From positions 1 to 19,341 of the forward strand of contig CAYGJN010000046.1 of the NCBI GenBank assembly GCA_964350135.1: DNA of 19,341 bases. Reading direction: 5' to 3'. Each line of letters begins with the position of its first letter. Position 1 is the first letter of the stretch. The translations under genes and the position numbers were made by a program. Below are positions 1-6,222 of the stretch, in pieces. Source of the stretch: CAYGJN01 sp964350135 (GTDB taxonomy: Bacteria > Bdellovibrionota > Bacteriovoracia > Bacteriovoracales > Bacteriovoracaceae). The notes beneath the pieces were generated by a model. It had not been told where the DNA came from. It did not search any database and saw nothing but the letters and a program-made list of their open reading frames with translations.

Positions 1-61
1 TTTCAACCAGATATTTTATCTAGAAATAGATTTGATTGATACAGAGAAATGAAGTAAGTAT

Positions 62-556
62 ATGAGCAAAATCGACTTTTCATTGAGGTTTACAGTGTTA
101 AAAAAGATAAGCTTACTAGCATTTATTATACTACTTTCGTTTAAAGTTACTGCCGAAACAAAAAAGGAAACATCTGTGGAAAATGTTAAAAAGAACATTG
201 GTACTTATTTTGAAATTTCTGTTACTGACCTAGAAAGAGCTATGAAATTTTACTCTCAAGTCTTCAATGTAGAATTTTTTAGAGAAGATATCCATGGCAA
301 CGAAATGGCCCTATTTCCTTTTAATGGAAAAAATTCAGGCATTACAGGAGCTTTAGCAAAAGGCAAAATCTACAAACCTACCACTTCAGGTACTCTAATC
401 TATCTTTCCACTGAGGATATCGATAAAACTCTTGAGAAAGTAAAATCTCTTGGAGGGGAAGTCCTGTTTCCTAAAACAGTTGCGGGTGAGTATGGGTACG
501 TTGCTGAGTTTAAGGACTTAGAGGGCAATCGTATTGCCTTATTTGAAAACAAGTAG
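62..556 (+). CDS. Secreted VOC-family (glyoxalase/bleomycin-resistance fold) protein
   Basis: This 164-residue protein has a basic N-terminus, a hydrophobic stretch at residues 17-29 and a plausible signal-peptidase site after VTA (residue 31), so it is probably exported to the periplasm. Residues 47-163 read as one vicinal-oxygen-chelate module. It opens with a beta strand containing Y-F-E-I-S-V and a helix ending in F-Y-S-Q-V-F, and it closes with the hallmark D-L-E-G-N-R-I-A-L-F-E near the C-terminus. VOC proteins of this size usually act as dimers that bind a metal or a small ligand, but the substrate cannot be read from sequence. Most VOC proteins are cytosolic, so the signal peptide is unusual. 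The gene stands alone. An upstream GAAG gives only a weak ribosome-binding site before ATG 62. Confidence 0.8.
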   Translation: MSKIDFSLRFTVLKKISLLAFIILLSFKVTAETKKETSVENVKKNIGTYFEISVTDLERAMKFYSQVFNVEFFREDIHGNEMALFPFNGKNSGITGALAKGKIYKPTTSGTLIYLSTEDIDKTLEKVKSLGGEVLFPKTVAGEYGYVAEFKDLEGNRIALFENK

Positions 557-574
557 TCACAAGCTTATATGCAA

Positions 575-650
575 TAAATCGCAATCTTGAGTGACTCTAC
601 TCTATTAAAGATTGGCCAATCTATCAGATTGACAAAAACATTTCGATTTA
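575..650. repeat. Structured intergenic element with nested inverted repeats
   Basis: Outer arms TAAATCG (575-581) and CGATTTA (644-650) pair perfectly. Inside them CAATCTT (582-588) can pair with AAGATTG (608-614), AGATTGGCCAATCT (609-622) is a perfect palindrome, and CAATCT-atc-AGATTG (617-631) makes a hairpin with a three-base loop. A GAGT...ACTC hairpin lies at 589-602. No T-run follows on either strand, so a simple terminator for the VOC gene is less likely. The layout (outer stem, GGCC-centred palindrome, GAGT/ACTC hairpin) resembles the element at 5759-5827. Confidence 0.45.
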
Positions 651-839
651 GGAGTTACTTAATATAAAAATTAATTCGTGATGGTCATCAAGACTTGCGA
701 TACTTCGCGAGATTGGAACATTTTCCCAGCATTTCGATTGTATCTGCTTCAGTAAATTTAAAATCATTACCATATTTTTCAAAAATTTTTTTGGGGAATA
801 TGGTCATATTCCAATTATTTTCTTTACCTGAAGTCACTT

Positions 840-1547
840 GATCCTTGGAGTAACCAAACTCCTGAGCAAGGTCCAATTTCTCTGCTTGATTGGCACTCTG
901 GAGATTATAAATTATGGGCCAAGAAGATTAAAGGTACCCCTCAAGACTTAAATCTCTTAAATAGAAAAATTGTTTCTTCGATTCGCTCCGTAGATAAAAA
1001 AACACCAATAATGATTGATGTCGGGTTCTATGCCACACCTTGGGCATTTAAGATTTTAGAACCAATTAGCGATCCTCATATTTTATATTCATTTCATATG
1101 TATGAGCCTTATGCTTATTCGAAGTATTATGGAGATAAAAATTATAGTTACCCTGGTATAATTCCCATTGGAGAAGTAAACCCTCGGCCTAAGAAATGGA
1201 ATAAGAAAATACTTTTAGACTTTCTCAGCCCCGTCAGTGAGTGGGCGAAACAAAACTTAATTCCGGCCAATAAAATAATTTGTGGTGAATTTGGTTTAAG
1301 CAGATTTCAAGATGGAGCTGAGAAATTTCTTGGTGACCAAATCTCTATTTACAATCATCAGGGTTGGCATTGGGCTTTCTATACATTTCGCGAGGATGAT
1401 GGTGCTCATGCCATGGACTACGAGTTGGGAACAAAAAAGCCCGGCCAGAAGTATTGGCAGGCCATTGAGCTCGGAAAAATGCCAGGAATAGATGTTTACA
1501 AACGGAAAAGTAAAGTTTGGAACATGATCCAAGCAGGATTGAACTGA
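840..1547 (+). pseudogene. 5'-truncated GH5-like glycoside hydrolase (cellulase family)
   Basis: From the ATG at 1011 the frame gives 178 residues that look like the C-terminal half of a GH5 (beta/alpha)8 glycosidase. H-M-Y-E-P-Y lies near residues 29-34, the nucleophile motif C-G-E-F-G at 91-95 (Glu93), and a Trp-rich G-W-H-W-A-F-Y strand at 118-124. The similarity continues upstream of that ATG in the same frame (for example D-W-H-S-G-D-Y at 888-908), so 1011 is not the true start. The N-terminal barrel strands are missing and the frame is closed by stops at 753-755 and 759-761. At the expected place of the acid/base N-E-P motif the frame reads L-D-P (837-845). No signal peptide remains. 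I infer a dead remnant. The exact left edge is uncertain. Confidence 0.65.
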
Positions 1548-1572
1548 GTAGACATCCAAATCTAGGCAGATC

Positions 1573-1588
1573 TTACTCAATTGAGTAA
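1573..1588. repeat. Perfect 16-bp palindrome after the GH5 remnant
   Basis: TTACTCAATTGAGTAA is self-complementary and begins 25 bases after the GH5 stop codon. It is followed by TGGCCAAT and has no T-run, so it is not a standard terminator. The ACTCA/TGAGT and GGCCA words recur in the structured elements at 575-650 and 5759-5827. The rest of 1548-1844 holds a repeat arm (1713-1724) and a minus-strand terminator. I see no gene there. Confidence 0.4.
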
Positions 1589-1731
1589 TGGCCAATAAAA
1601 AATAGACCGGAGTTTACTCAAGTAATTATTAGAGGGGCAAAAATTTCATAATGATTTCACCAAGGTTGGTAGTGGGGCTCCACAAGAAAAACTTCGTTAG
1701 TTTACTTGAAAGAGTCACGACTTGCGTTTTA

Positions 1732-1757
1732 AAATAAAAACGGGCCAACAATAGCCC
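1732..1757 (-). terminator. Probable rho-independent terminator of the 1845-2633 gene
   Basis: Read on the minus strand, GGGC, an eight-base loop and GCCC (1742-1757) are followed by G and then TTTTTATTTT. The stem is only four GC pairs, but the T-tract is good. The site lies about 90 bases after the stop codon of the minus-strand gene. Confidence 0.45.
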
Positions 1758-1844
1758 ATTCTGTATGTTAACGTAATTTTGTTTTTAGTTTCTACTAGAA
1801 TCTAGTCTCTGTAGTACTTAATCAATGGGAAGTATCAAGGTTCC

Positions 1845-2633
1845 TCACCACGGGACACTGTTGCATGCAGAATTAACTGCCCCTGAAGCTGAAACAGGGT
1901 AGTAATATAACCTATCTACCGCCGAGTAGCATTCTGAAGAATTAATATCAGCTTTGAACCTTTCTACACACCCAATGAAACGCTCTACTCTATTGAAATG
2001 AGAACTCAGCTCGTTGGCAAAATCTGCGCATTGAAAAAATTCTGATACTCTCAGTGAATGTGTTTTGCCAAATTTATAATCTAATATGCTTGTAACTGCT
2101 ACGATATCGCCTTTAAGTACCTGCAACCTATCAACCAACTGAAAAGGCACATTGTTTGAATAAGATTCCTGGTGCGACCATTCAGATACAATAGTACAAG
2201 CTCTTATTTCTCCAAAAGGTGTGGATCGTCTGCTAATCGTAGCTCCATGTCCGTTACATCCTCGTTTCATCAAATCATTAATTTGTTTTTTGCTAAATTC
2301 CAGTATGGGGTTGTCCAAAGTTTCCTTTATGTCTGGTCCAAATTTACTGACAACTTTAATTGCCAGCTTCCCGCTTTCAACCTCGATGACAGCTTTTTCT
2401 AATGTTCCTTCCTTGAGAACACGGCCCTTTAAGTCAGAAAATGTTATACCGTATTTTACGTAGTCTCCAAGGTTTAATCCAGAAGAACCAATACAAGGCA
2501 TAGTATTACATTGAGTACTAACTATATTTTGACCATCTTTAGGTCGATCTAAGTTTAACTCCTCTGCTCCTGCAGAAATTAAAATGGAGCTTAATAGAGT
2601 TAATCCTACATAAAATTTCGCTAGTCTTTTCAT
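1845..2633 (-). CDS. Secreted Cys-rich protein of unknown function
   Basis: I place the start at ATG 2633. GGGAG sits seven bases upstream, and the protein then begins with a clean signal peptide (M-K-R-L-A-K-F-Y, hydrophobic core, cleavage near residue 23 before E-E-L-N). A longer open frame reaches 2687 but would spoil the signal. The 262-residue product has eight cysteines after the signal (residues 42, 47, 126, 146, 202, 222, 235, 257), which could form four disulfides in the periplasm or outside the cell. A C-N-T-M-P-C motif lies at 42-47, and the last quarter holds four of the cysteines. I do not recognise the family. The gene lies 95 bases downstream of an XRE regulator on the same strand, which may control it. 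Confidence 0.75.
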   Translation of the reverse strand: MKRLAKFYVGLTLLSSILISAGAEELNLDRPKDGQNIVSTQCNTMPCIGSSGLNLGDYVKYGITFSDLKGRVLKEGTLEKAVIEVESGKLAIKVVSKFGPDIKETLDNPILEFSKKQINDLMKRGCNGHGATISRRSTPFGEIRACTIVSEWSHQESYSNNVPFQLVDRLQVLKGDIVAVTSILDYKFGKTHSLRVSEFFQCADFANELSSHFNRVERFIGCVERFKADINSSECYSAVDRLYYYPVSASGAVNSACNSVPW

Positions 2634-2728
2634 AAAAAATCTCCCTACATTACATTTGTAATACTTGTAGGTAGCATGATTAATCATCTAAATGTACAAA
2701 AAACTGAGAATCGCTACTGAAAAGTGGT

Positions 2729-3010
2729 TTACAGATAAGACCTTGTATTTTTTATATGATTTAAGATCTTTTTCAGGTCAGACTCTATTTCTTTAAGGTT
2801 TTTATCCACTTGTGAATTATCAATACTAAATAATTCAGCAAGACTTATTCCAAAAAGCTTTGCTATGGCAAGGTAGGGCTCCCCACTTATTGAGCGGCCA
2901 TATTCCCAATCTCTATATGTACTGGCACTGACACCTATTTCTTTTGCACATTTTGATATTGTGAGTTCTCTTTTTTTTCTCAATTCCACTAATTTTTTTG
3001 AAATAGACAT
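2729..3010 (-). CDS. XRE-family helix-turn-helix transcriptional regulator
   Basis: The 93-residue protein has a Cro/CI-type HTH at residues 5-60. It contains L-V-E-L-R-K-K-R-E-L-T, then a recognition region with G-V-S-A-S-T-Y-R-D-W-E-Y-G-R and a closing helix (A-I-A-K-L-F-G-I-S-L-A-E-L-F). The last third (N-L-K-E-I-E-S-D-L-K-K-I-L) looks like a short coiled coil for dimerisation. ATG 3010 is preferred over ATG 3019 because GGGGGA lies eight bases before it, while it would lie two bases before the earlier one. The signature Y-R-D-W-E-Y-G-R is common in standalone regulators of mobile DNA. It may act on itself and on the secreted protein downstream. No toxin partner is visible next to it. Confidence 0.85.
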   Translation of the reverse strand: MSISKKLVELRKKRELTISKCAKEIGVSASTYRDWEYGRSISGEPYLAIAKLFGISLAELFSIDNSQVDKNLKEIESDLKKILNHIKNTRSYL

Positions 3011-3510
3011 TCTAATCATCCCCCGATGAAAAAGATACCTTTTCGTAGTCCATCAGAAAAATAAAAGAAAGGCATGTATATCATAACAATATTCTATACC
3101 TCTCTCTAAATTTAAAAAAAATACTCAATGGCTAAGAAAAGATAGTGAAAGAACAGCTTGCTCGGAGATCGAGTGATTCTTGGAAATACGGTATTTTTTA
3201 AGATGATCAGTATTTTTCTGGTGGAAATAGAAGGTTTTTTTATCCAAATTGCTATCCACAAGATATTACAGGGCCTAAATGAAAACCCATATCAGGCCAA
3301 AGACTTTGAGTCCATTGGAGCTTTTTCAAAATGTTGACCAAAAAAAATTGCCCAAATTTTGAAACAAACCTAAACAATCTTTAATAGAAAGGCATTTGTG
3401 AATTAGAGGTGTTTTTTAATATAAAGGCTGCTCATGAATTACCAGCCTTTATGAGTGTTAATTATTTATTAATCTAGTAATTGATTACCTAGAAAGTCTC
3501 ACCGTTATTC
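3011..3510. other. 500-bp stretch without a clear gene
   Basis: This stretch holds the upstream region of the XRE gene, a tiny plus-strand frame at 3203-3337 (44 residues, M-I-S-I-F-L-V-E start, no ribosome-binding site, no family recognised) and an inverted repeat at 3421-3452. The tiny frame has balanced composition and could be a fragment of a decayed gene, but I cannot support it as a gene. The rest is AT-rich with no recognisable coding. Confidence 0.4.
3421..3452 (-). terminator. Inverted repeat, probable terminator of the 3511-3870 gene
   Basis: ATAAAGGCTG (3421-3430) and CAGCCTTTAT (3443-3452) are perfect 10-bp arms around a 12-base loop. They lie about 60 bases after the stop codon of the minus-strand gene. 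The T content after the stem is modest, so a terminator role is likely but not certain. Confidence 0.5.
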
Positions 3511-3870
3511 TTATGGTAAACTTACTGCCACTTTTGAATCGTTACTCCCATTAATTATAAGAGAAGCTCTTGTATAATAGCTGTCACTTAGTCCAGCCTC
3601 TTCCAATGAAATAATGACTGTTTCAGTAATATAAGCCTCACACGCATCAAAACCGTTAGGCATAGTATGAATAAGCTTTGCTTCACGACACTGAACTGGA
3701 TACGACTCAAGGCATGAACCAACTTCAAGTTTAAAGGCATGCTCTTCACACCCGCCACCATAAGAAACGCTGATTTCTAAGTTTCCATTTTTTACTTCTG
3801 CGCTATTAATAACTGCGGCTTGGGCAGCAATAGCAAAGCAACTCATCATAATTACTACTACAAATTTCAT
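3511..3870 (-). CDS. Small secreted Cys protein with a GGGC-E-E-H motif
   Basis: This is a 119-residue protein with a classic signal peptide (M-K-F-V-V-V-I-M-M-S, cleavage after A-Q-A near residue 18). The start is secure because AGGAGG lies five bases before the ATG. The mature part has four cysteines in a distinctive arrangement: G-G-G-C-E-E-H, G-S-C-L-E-S, V-Q-C-R-E-A and D-A-C-E-A-Y. Two disulfides in the periplasm are likely. I have an impression of similar GGGC...H...C...QC...C-E-A proteins in Bdellovibrio-like bacteria, but I cannot name a function and cannot check this. The gene is monocistronic. An inverted repeat at 3421-3452 probably ends its transcript. Confidence 0.8.
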   Translation of the reverse strand: MKFVVVIMMSCFAIAAQAAVINSAEVKNGNLEISVSYGGGCEEHAFKLEVGSCLESYPVQCREAKLIHTMPNGFDACEAYITETVIISLEEAGLSDSYYTRASLIINGSNDSKVAVSLP

Positions 3871-3990
3871 TTTAGCCTCCTGAACTCTTGTTCATTTAAG
3901 TAATATTTTTTAAATATATTTCACACATAATCTCTATGCATTTCATAAATTTAAGAAGGCTAGTTGAAGATTTTACATAGTGTCTTTGCT

Positions 3991-4057
3991 TGAAATAACC
4001 TCAAGCCAATAAGAGGTAATCTCTATGAAAGAAGTGCCATTCCGGAGCGTTATTTCA
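3991..4057 (-). repeat. Folded element B, inverted partner of 5759-5827
   Basis: TGAAATAAC (3991-3999) and GTTATTTCA (4049-4057) are perfect arms. They continue as CTC (4000-4002) and GAG (4045-4047) after one unpaired C at 4048. An AGAG...CTCT hairpin (4012-4024) lies inside. The antitoxin stop codon is the outermost three bases of the element (4055-4057). Read on the minus strand, the first 38 or so bases match 5760-5797 with one gap and about six mismatches. Folding into a recombination site is an inference. Confidence 0.55.
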
Positions 4058-4369
4058 GGCTGCCTCAATCTTGATTTTTAGCTTTAATTTCGCGTTCTTA
4101 AGCTGATCTTCAATCAGTCTGGCTACAAAAACAGCCTCAGAATGTCCCAGAGACTTGGCAAGCTTAGCTGCTAGCTCAAAAGTTGGAACTCTTCGGCCTT
4201 TCTCAAAATCACAAATTTTGGCCTTAGAAGTGCCTGCTTTTTCAGCAAGTTCGACCTGAGAGACCTCCTCAGTAGTCCTTACGGCATATAAAAGGTCCTT
4301 GAAGGCCATGCGTCCTTTACGAACTTTCTCGATCTCTTTAATAGCATTGCTTTTTTTTCTAATACTCAT
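4055..4369 (-). CDS. XRE-type antitoxin of a HigBA/RelE-like toxin-antitoxin pair
   Basis: The 104-residue protein has an HTH core at residues 33-75 (V-S-Q-V-E-L-A-E-K-A-G-T-S-K-A-K-I, then F-E-K-G-R-R-V-P-T and A-A-K-L-A-K-S-L-G). A basic N-terminal helix and a C-terminal helix with a Lys-rich tail are typical of antitoxins that wrap the toxin. GAGG lies nine bases before the ATG, inside the end of the toxin gene, and the two genes overlap by 11 bases. The toxin-first order is that of higBA. The toxin reading frame upstream is interrupted, so this antitoxin now has no obvious intact partner. It should still bind the operator at 4649-4666. The stop codon falls inside the folded element at 3991-4057. 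Confidence 0.8.
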   Translation of the reverse strand: MSIRKKSNAIKEIEKVRKGRMAFKDLLYAVRTTEEVSQVELAEKAGTSKAKICDFEKGRRVPTFELAAKLAKSLGHSEAVFVARLIEDQLKNAKLKLKIKIEAA

Positions 4370-4640
4370 GTTTGTTCACCTCTTCAACTAGGACAAATTC
4401 AATCTTATCTTTTTTGACAGTGTAAATGGCTCGATAGGAGCGACTTAACCTGATTGACCTCTGTCCTTTGCGTTTACCTTTGAGCGGTTCATCGTGAAAA
4501 CCAGGGAGCTTTCGGACCTCTCAAAGACCTTCTAGCTCTACCGCTTCGATCCAAGACTCCAGTTTGTCTAAGATCGTCCTTGGTATTTTTCTTAAATCCT
4601 TGATAGCGTTTTTTGATAAAACGACATCGTAAATATCCAT
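4359..4640 (-). pseudogene. RelE/HigB-like toxin with an in-frame TGA
   Basis: Read through, the frame encodes 93 residues. It starts M-D-I-Y-D-V-V-L-S-K, has the RelE-fold core F-H-D-E-P-L-K-G-K-R-K-G and S-I-R-L-S-R-S-Y-R-A-I-Y, and ends V-E-E-V-N-K-H-E-Y. These are the marks of RelE/HigB ribosome-dependent mRNA interferases. Codon 40 is TGA (complement 4521-4523), in a normally conserved stretch between helix 2 and the strand containing the basic residues. The frame stays aligned on both sides of it, so this is a point mutation and not a frameshift. Only a 39-residue peptide without the basic core would be made. The product is presumably inactive unless TGA is read through. Confidence 0.75.
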
Positions 4641-4645
4641 GAGAT

Positions 4646-4674
4646 ATGGTACCCCTTGGTGGGTACTATGTCAA
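4646..4674 (-). promoter_or_regulatory. Toxin-antitoxin promoter with palindromic operator
   Basis: On the minus strand a perfect TTGACA (4669-4674) is followed after 17 bases by TACCAT (4646-4651). The inverted repeat GTACCC-N6-GGGTAC (4649-4666) fills the spacer and overlaps the -10, which is the expected place for antitoxin autorepression. The predicted start of transcription falls at about 4639-4640, on the toxin ATG itself, so the toxin mRNA would be leaderless or nearly so. No Shine-Dalgarno is seen. Confidence 0.6.
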
Positions 4675-4687
4675 GAAGTATCTCAAT

Positions 4688-5686
4688 CTAAAAGAAATTG
4701 AGTCCAAAAATCGGGTTGTTACGAAAGTTTCGTTTTCTTTTGTCATACCGCTGAGTTGTACGAACATCTGCATGATTTACTAGCTGGGAGATATAGTAGA
4801 TATCCTCGCCATTATCAATCAGAGAGCTTATAAAAGTGGCCCTAGCACTATGAGGAGTAATTCTCTTGTTTTTATTAATTCTTTTAGACCACTTGCTCAC
4901 GATATAGCCTACTGCCGTATGGCTTAACTTCTTTTTTATATCCCCGTTGTAAGAGTTTTTGGTCGGTTGGAAGAGATAATCATTTTCTTCGATTTTCCTT
5001 CCCTGTTCCTCAGTTCGCTTTAAATACTCGTTCAAATAATAAACTGTTGTTGGATGAAGAGGGACTTCATTGGCCTTCTGCCCCTTACCCACATAATGGA
5101 GAAAGTTTATTCCTTCTCTTGTTTTGAAGTCCTTTCTTTTAATATTGCGAAGCTCAGCTTGTCTCATACCTGTTGTAAACAGCAACAAAATAATAGCTCT
5201 GTGCAGAGGAGGAGCTTCCGCAATTACTAGCTCAAACAGGTTTTTCATTTCTCGATCAGTAAAAGCCTGAGTTCCTTCAACCACCATTCTCTTTGGTCTC
5301 ACACAAAGCTCAGCAGGGTTTTTGTTAATTACCTCTCTTTGAACTAAGAATTGAAAGAAGCTTGAAATAGACGATATCTTTCGATTTATAGAATTAGGTG
5401 CATAAGGTTTCTTTCTGGCTGAGTTGTTAGACTCAAGATAGTTTTTATACTTAACCACATGAACTCTTTTAACTTCTCCAAATCTCATTACTCCCTCAGA
5501 AAGTTTTGGTACCTGAAAGTTAAACGTTGTGAACTCAAAAAAAACCTTCAAATCTCTTCTGTAAGCTTTTTCAGTAAGAGGAGTCCTTTCTCTTAGAAAC
5601 TCGTACAAAAGGTCCTCTACTGATTCATGGTCAATCGGATGTGTTAACTGACTGTTAGTTATTCCTAAACTAAATAAATCGCTCAT
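4688..5686 (-). CDS. Tyrosine recombinase/integrase
   Basis: The 332-residue protein has the two-domain layout of phage-type integrases. Residues 20-120 form the SAM-like core-binding domain (Y-R-R-D-L-K-V-F-F-E-F; S-I-N-R-K-I-S-S-I-S-S-F-F). Residues 140-325 form the catalytic domain. All catalytic residues are visible: Arg175 (T-G-M-R-Q-A-E-L-R), Lys201 (V-G-K-G-Q-K), His279 and Arg282 (H-S-A-R-A-T-F), His305 (V-N-H-A-D-V-R-T-T) and Tyr314 (Q-R-Y-D-K-R). GGAGG six bases before ATG 5686 fixes the start. It should cut and rejoin DNA at short inverted core sites. Repeats with AATAAC/GTTATT cores lie just upstream (5712-5742, 5759-5827) and beyond the toxin-antitoxin pair (3991-4057). It lacks the integron-specific insertion as far as I can tell. 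Confidence 0.93.
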   Translation of the reverse strand: MSDLFSLGITNSQLTHPIDHESVEDLLYEFLRERTPLTEKAYRRDLKVFFEFTTFNFQVPKLSEGVMRFGEVKRVHVVKYKNYLESNNSARKKPYAPNSINRKISSISSFFQFLVQREVINKNPAELCVRPKRMVVEGTQAFTDREMKNLFELVIAEAPPLHRAIILLLFTTGMRQAELRNIKRKDFKTREGINFLHYVGKGQKANEVPLHPTTVYYLNEYLKRTEEQGRKIEENDYLFQPTKNSYNGDIKKKLSHTAVGYIVSKWSKRINKNKRITPHSARATFISSLIDNGEDIYYISQLVNHADVRTTQRYDKRKRNFRNNPIFGLNFF

Positions 5687-5711
5687 TTGATCCCTCCTAG
5701 ATCATAATTTA

Positions 5712-5742
5712 ATAACACGAGAACTAAGTCTCTCTGTTATTG
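5712..5742. repeat. Inverted repeat with AATAAC/GTTATT cores upstream of the integrase
   Basis: AATAAC (5712-5717) pairs with GTTATT (5737-5742), and GAGA (5720-5723) with TCTC (5730-5733). It lies 26 bases upstream of the integrase start codon. The ATAAC core is the same as in the larger elements at 3991-4057 and 5759-5827. It could bind the integrase or control its expression. That role is inferred. Confidence 0.45.
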
Positions 5743-5758
5743 TCTCATGCGATTTTAT

Positions 5759-5827
5759 TTGAAATAACGGCTCTGGAATGGCCATTCTTTTACAGAGTGA
5801 GTTTTACTCAGTCAGAGCGTTCTTTTA
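5759..5827 (+). repeat. Folded element A near the integrase start
   Basis: The left arm TGAAATAAC (5760-5768) pairs with GTTCTTTTA (5819-5827) with two mismatches. The pairing continues as GCTCTG (5770-5775) with CAGAGC (5813-5818), leaving one unpaired G (5769) in the left arm. Inside are the perfect palindrome GAATGGCCATTC (5776-5787) and the hairpin TGAGT-ttt-ACTCA (5798-5810). The overall fold would be an outer stem with two inner hairpins. It matches element B (3991-4057) in inverse orientation. Confidence 0.6.
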
Positions 5828-5831
5828 TAAA

Positions 5832-5896
5832 AGGCTTTCGATCTTCTTGAAGAGTTGAGCCTCAGTATAGTTTGCACTGGAATTATGATCTATACT
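5832..5896. repeat. Two further hairpins between integrase and recombinase remnant
   Basis: AGGCT (5832-5836) pairs with AGCCT (5858-5862) around an inner TCTTC-tt-GAAGA stem (5842-5853). Next to it AGTATAG (5864-5870) pairs with CTATACT (5890-5896). Together with 5712-5742 and 5759-5827, nearly the whole gap of 5687-5916 consists of inverted repeats. No gene is seen in it. Confidence 0.5.
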
Positions 5897-5916
5897 CCAC
5901 TCTTTAAAAACAAGTC

Positions 5917-6222
5917 GTGACTACTGCACTTTATAGAAACCTTCTTTCTGATTCAGATGAGTTTATAAACGATCAGTTTTATGAAACTACTGATCGTCTC
6001 TTAGAACTCACCAAGTATTCAAAATCATTGTGGAAAGTCATGAAGCCTAGTGAGAGGGCCGAGTTACTCAAAGAGGTTATTTCGAACCGAGAGCTTGAAG
6101 GTGCAAGTGTTCGATATTCTTTGAAAAAGCCTTTTGAAATTTTGAAAAAAATAAAAAATTTAGGTCAATTTGAAAAATGGTGCCCAGGAAAGGACTTGAA
6201 CCTTCACACCTCACGGCACTAG
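5917..6222 (+). pseudogene. C-terminal remnant of a large serine recombinase, running into tRNA-Leu
   Basis: The open frame carries about 100 residues. The stretch with L-L-E-L-T-K-Y-S, then S-E-R-A-E-L-L-K-E-V-I-S-N and S-L-K-K-P-F-E-I-L fits the coiled-coil tail and closing motif of large serine recombinases, where a 'leu-leu...SN...G...Y..KKPF..L' pattern precedes the C-terminus. The resolvase domain with the catalytic Ser, and the recombinase domain, are absent. A stop at 5905-5907 closes the frame upstream. Residues 88-101 (W-C-P-G-K-D-L-N-L-H) are encoded by the antisense of the tRNA-Leu gene, a familiar outcome when the recombinase gene abuts its tRNA attachment site. There is no ribosome-binding site at GTG 5917. 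Family assignment is by pattern memory only. Confidence 0.55.

Noticed and set aside
688..876. Minus-strand frame of 62 codons with TTG start
   Set aside because: No ribosome-binding site and no family recognised. It overlaps the weak upstream part of the GH5 remnant. Kept only as a possible gene fragment in the findings.
3203..3337. 44-codon plus-strand frame
   Set aside because: No ribosome-binding site, promoter or family. Too short to support as a gene.
4515..4526. CTT-TGA in the toxin as a programmed +1 frameshift site like that of prfB
   Set aside because: The toxin homology continues in the same frame after TGA, so a +1 shift would destroy it. No upstream stimulatory AGGGGG is present.
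3991..5827. True integron attC/attI sites
   Set aside because: The arm ends (AAATAAC, GTTATTT, GTTCTTT) miss the RYYYAAC/GTTRRRY consensus, and the recombinase does not look like IntI. Only the architecture is similar.
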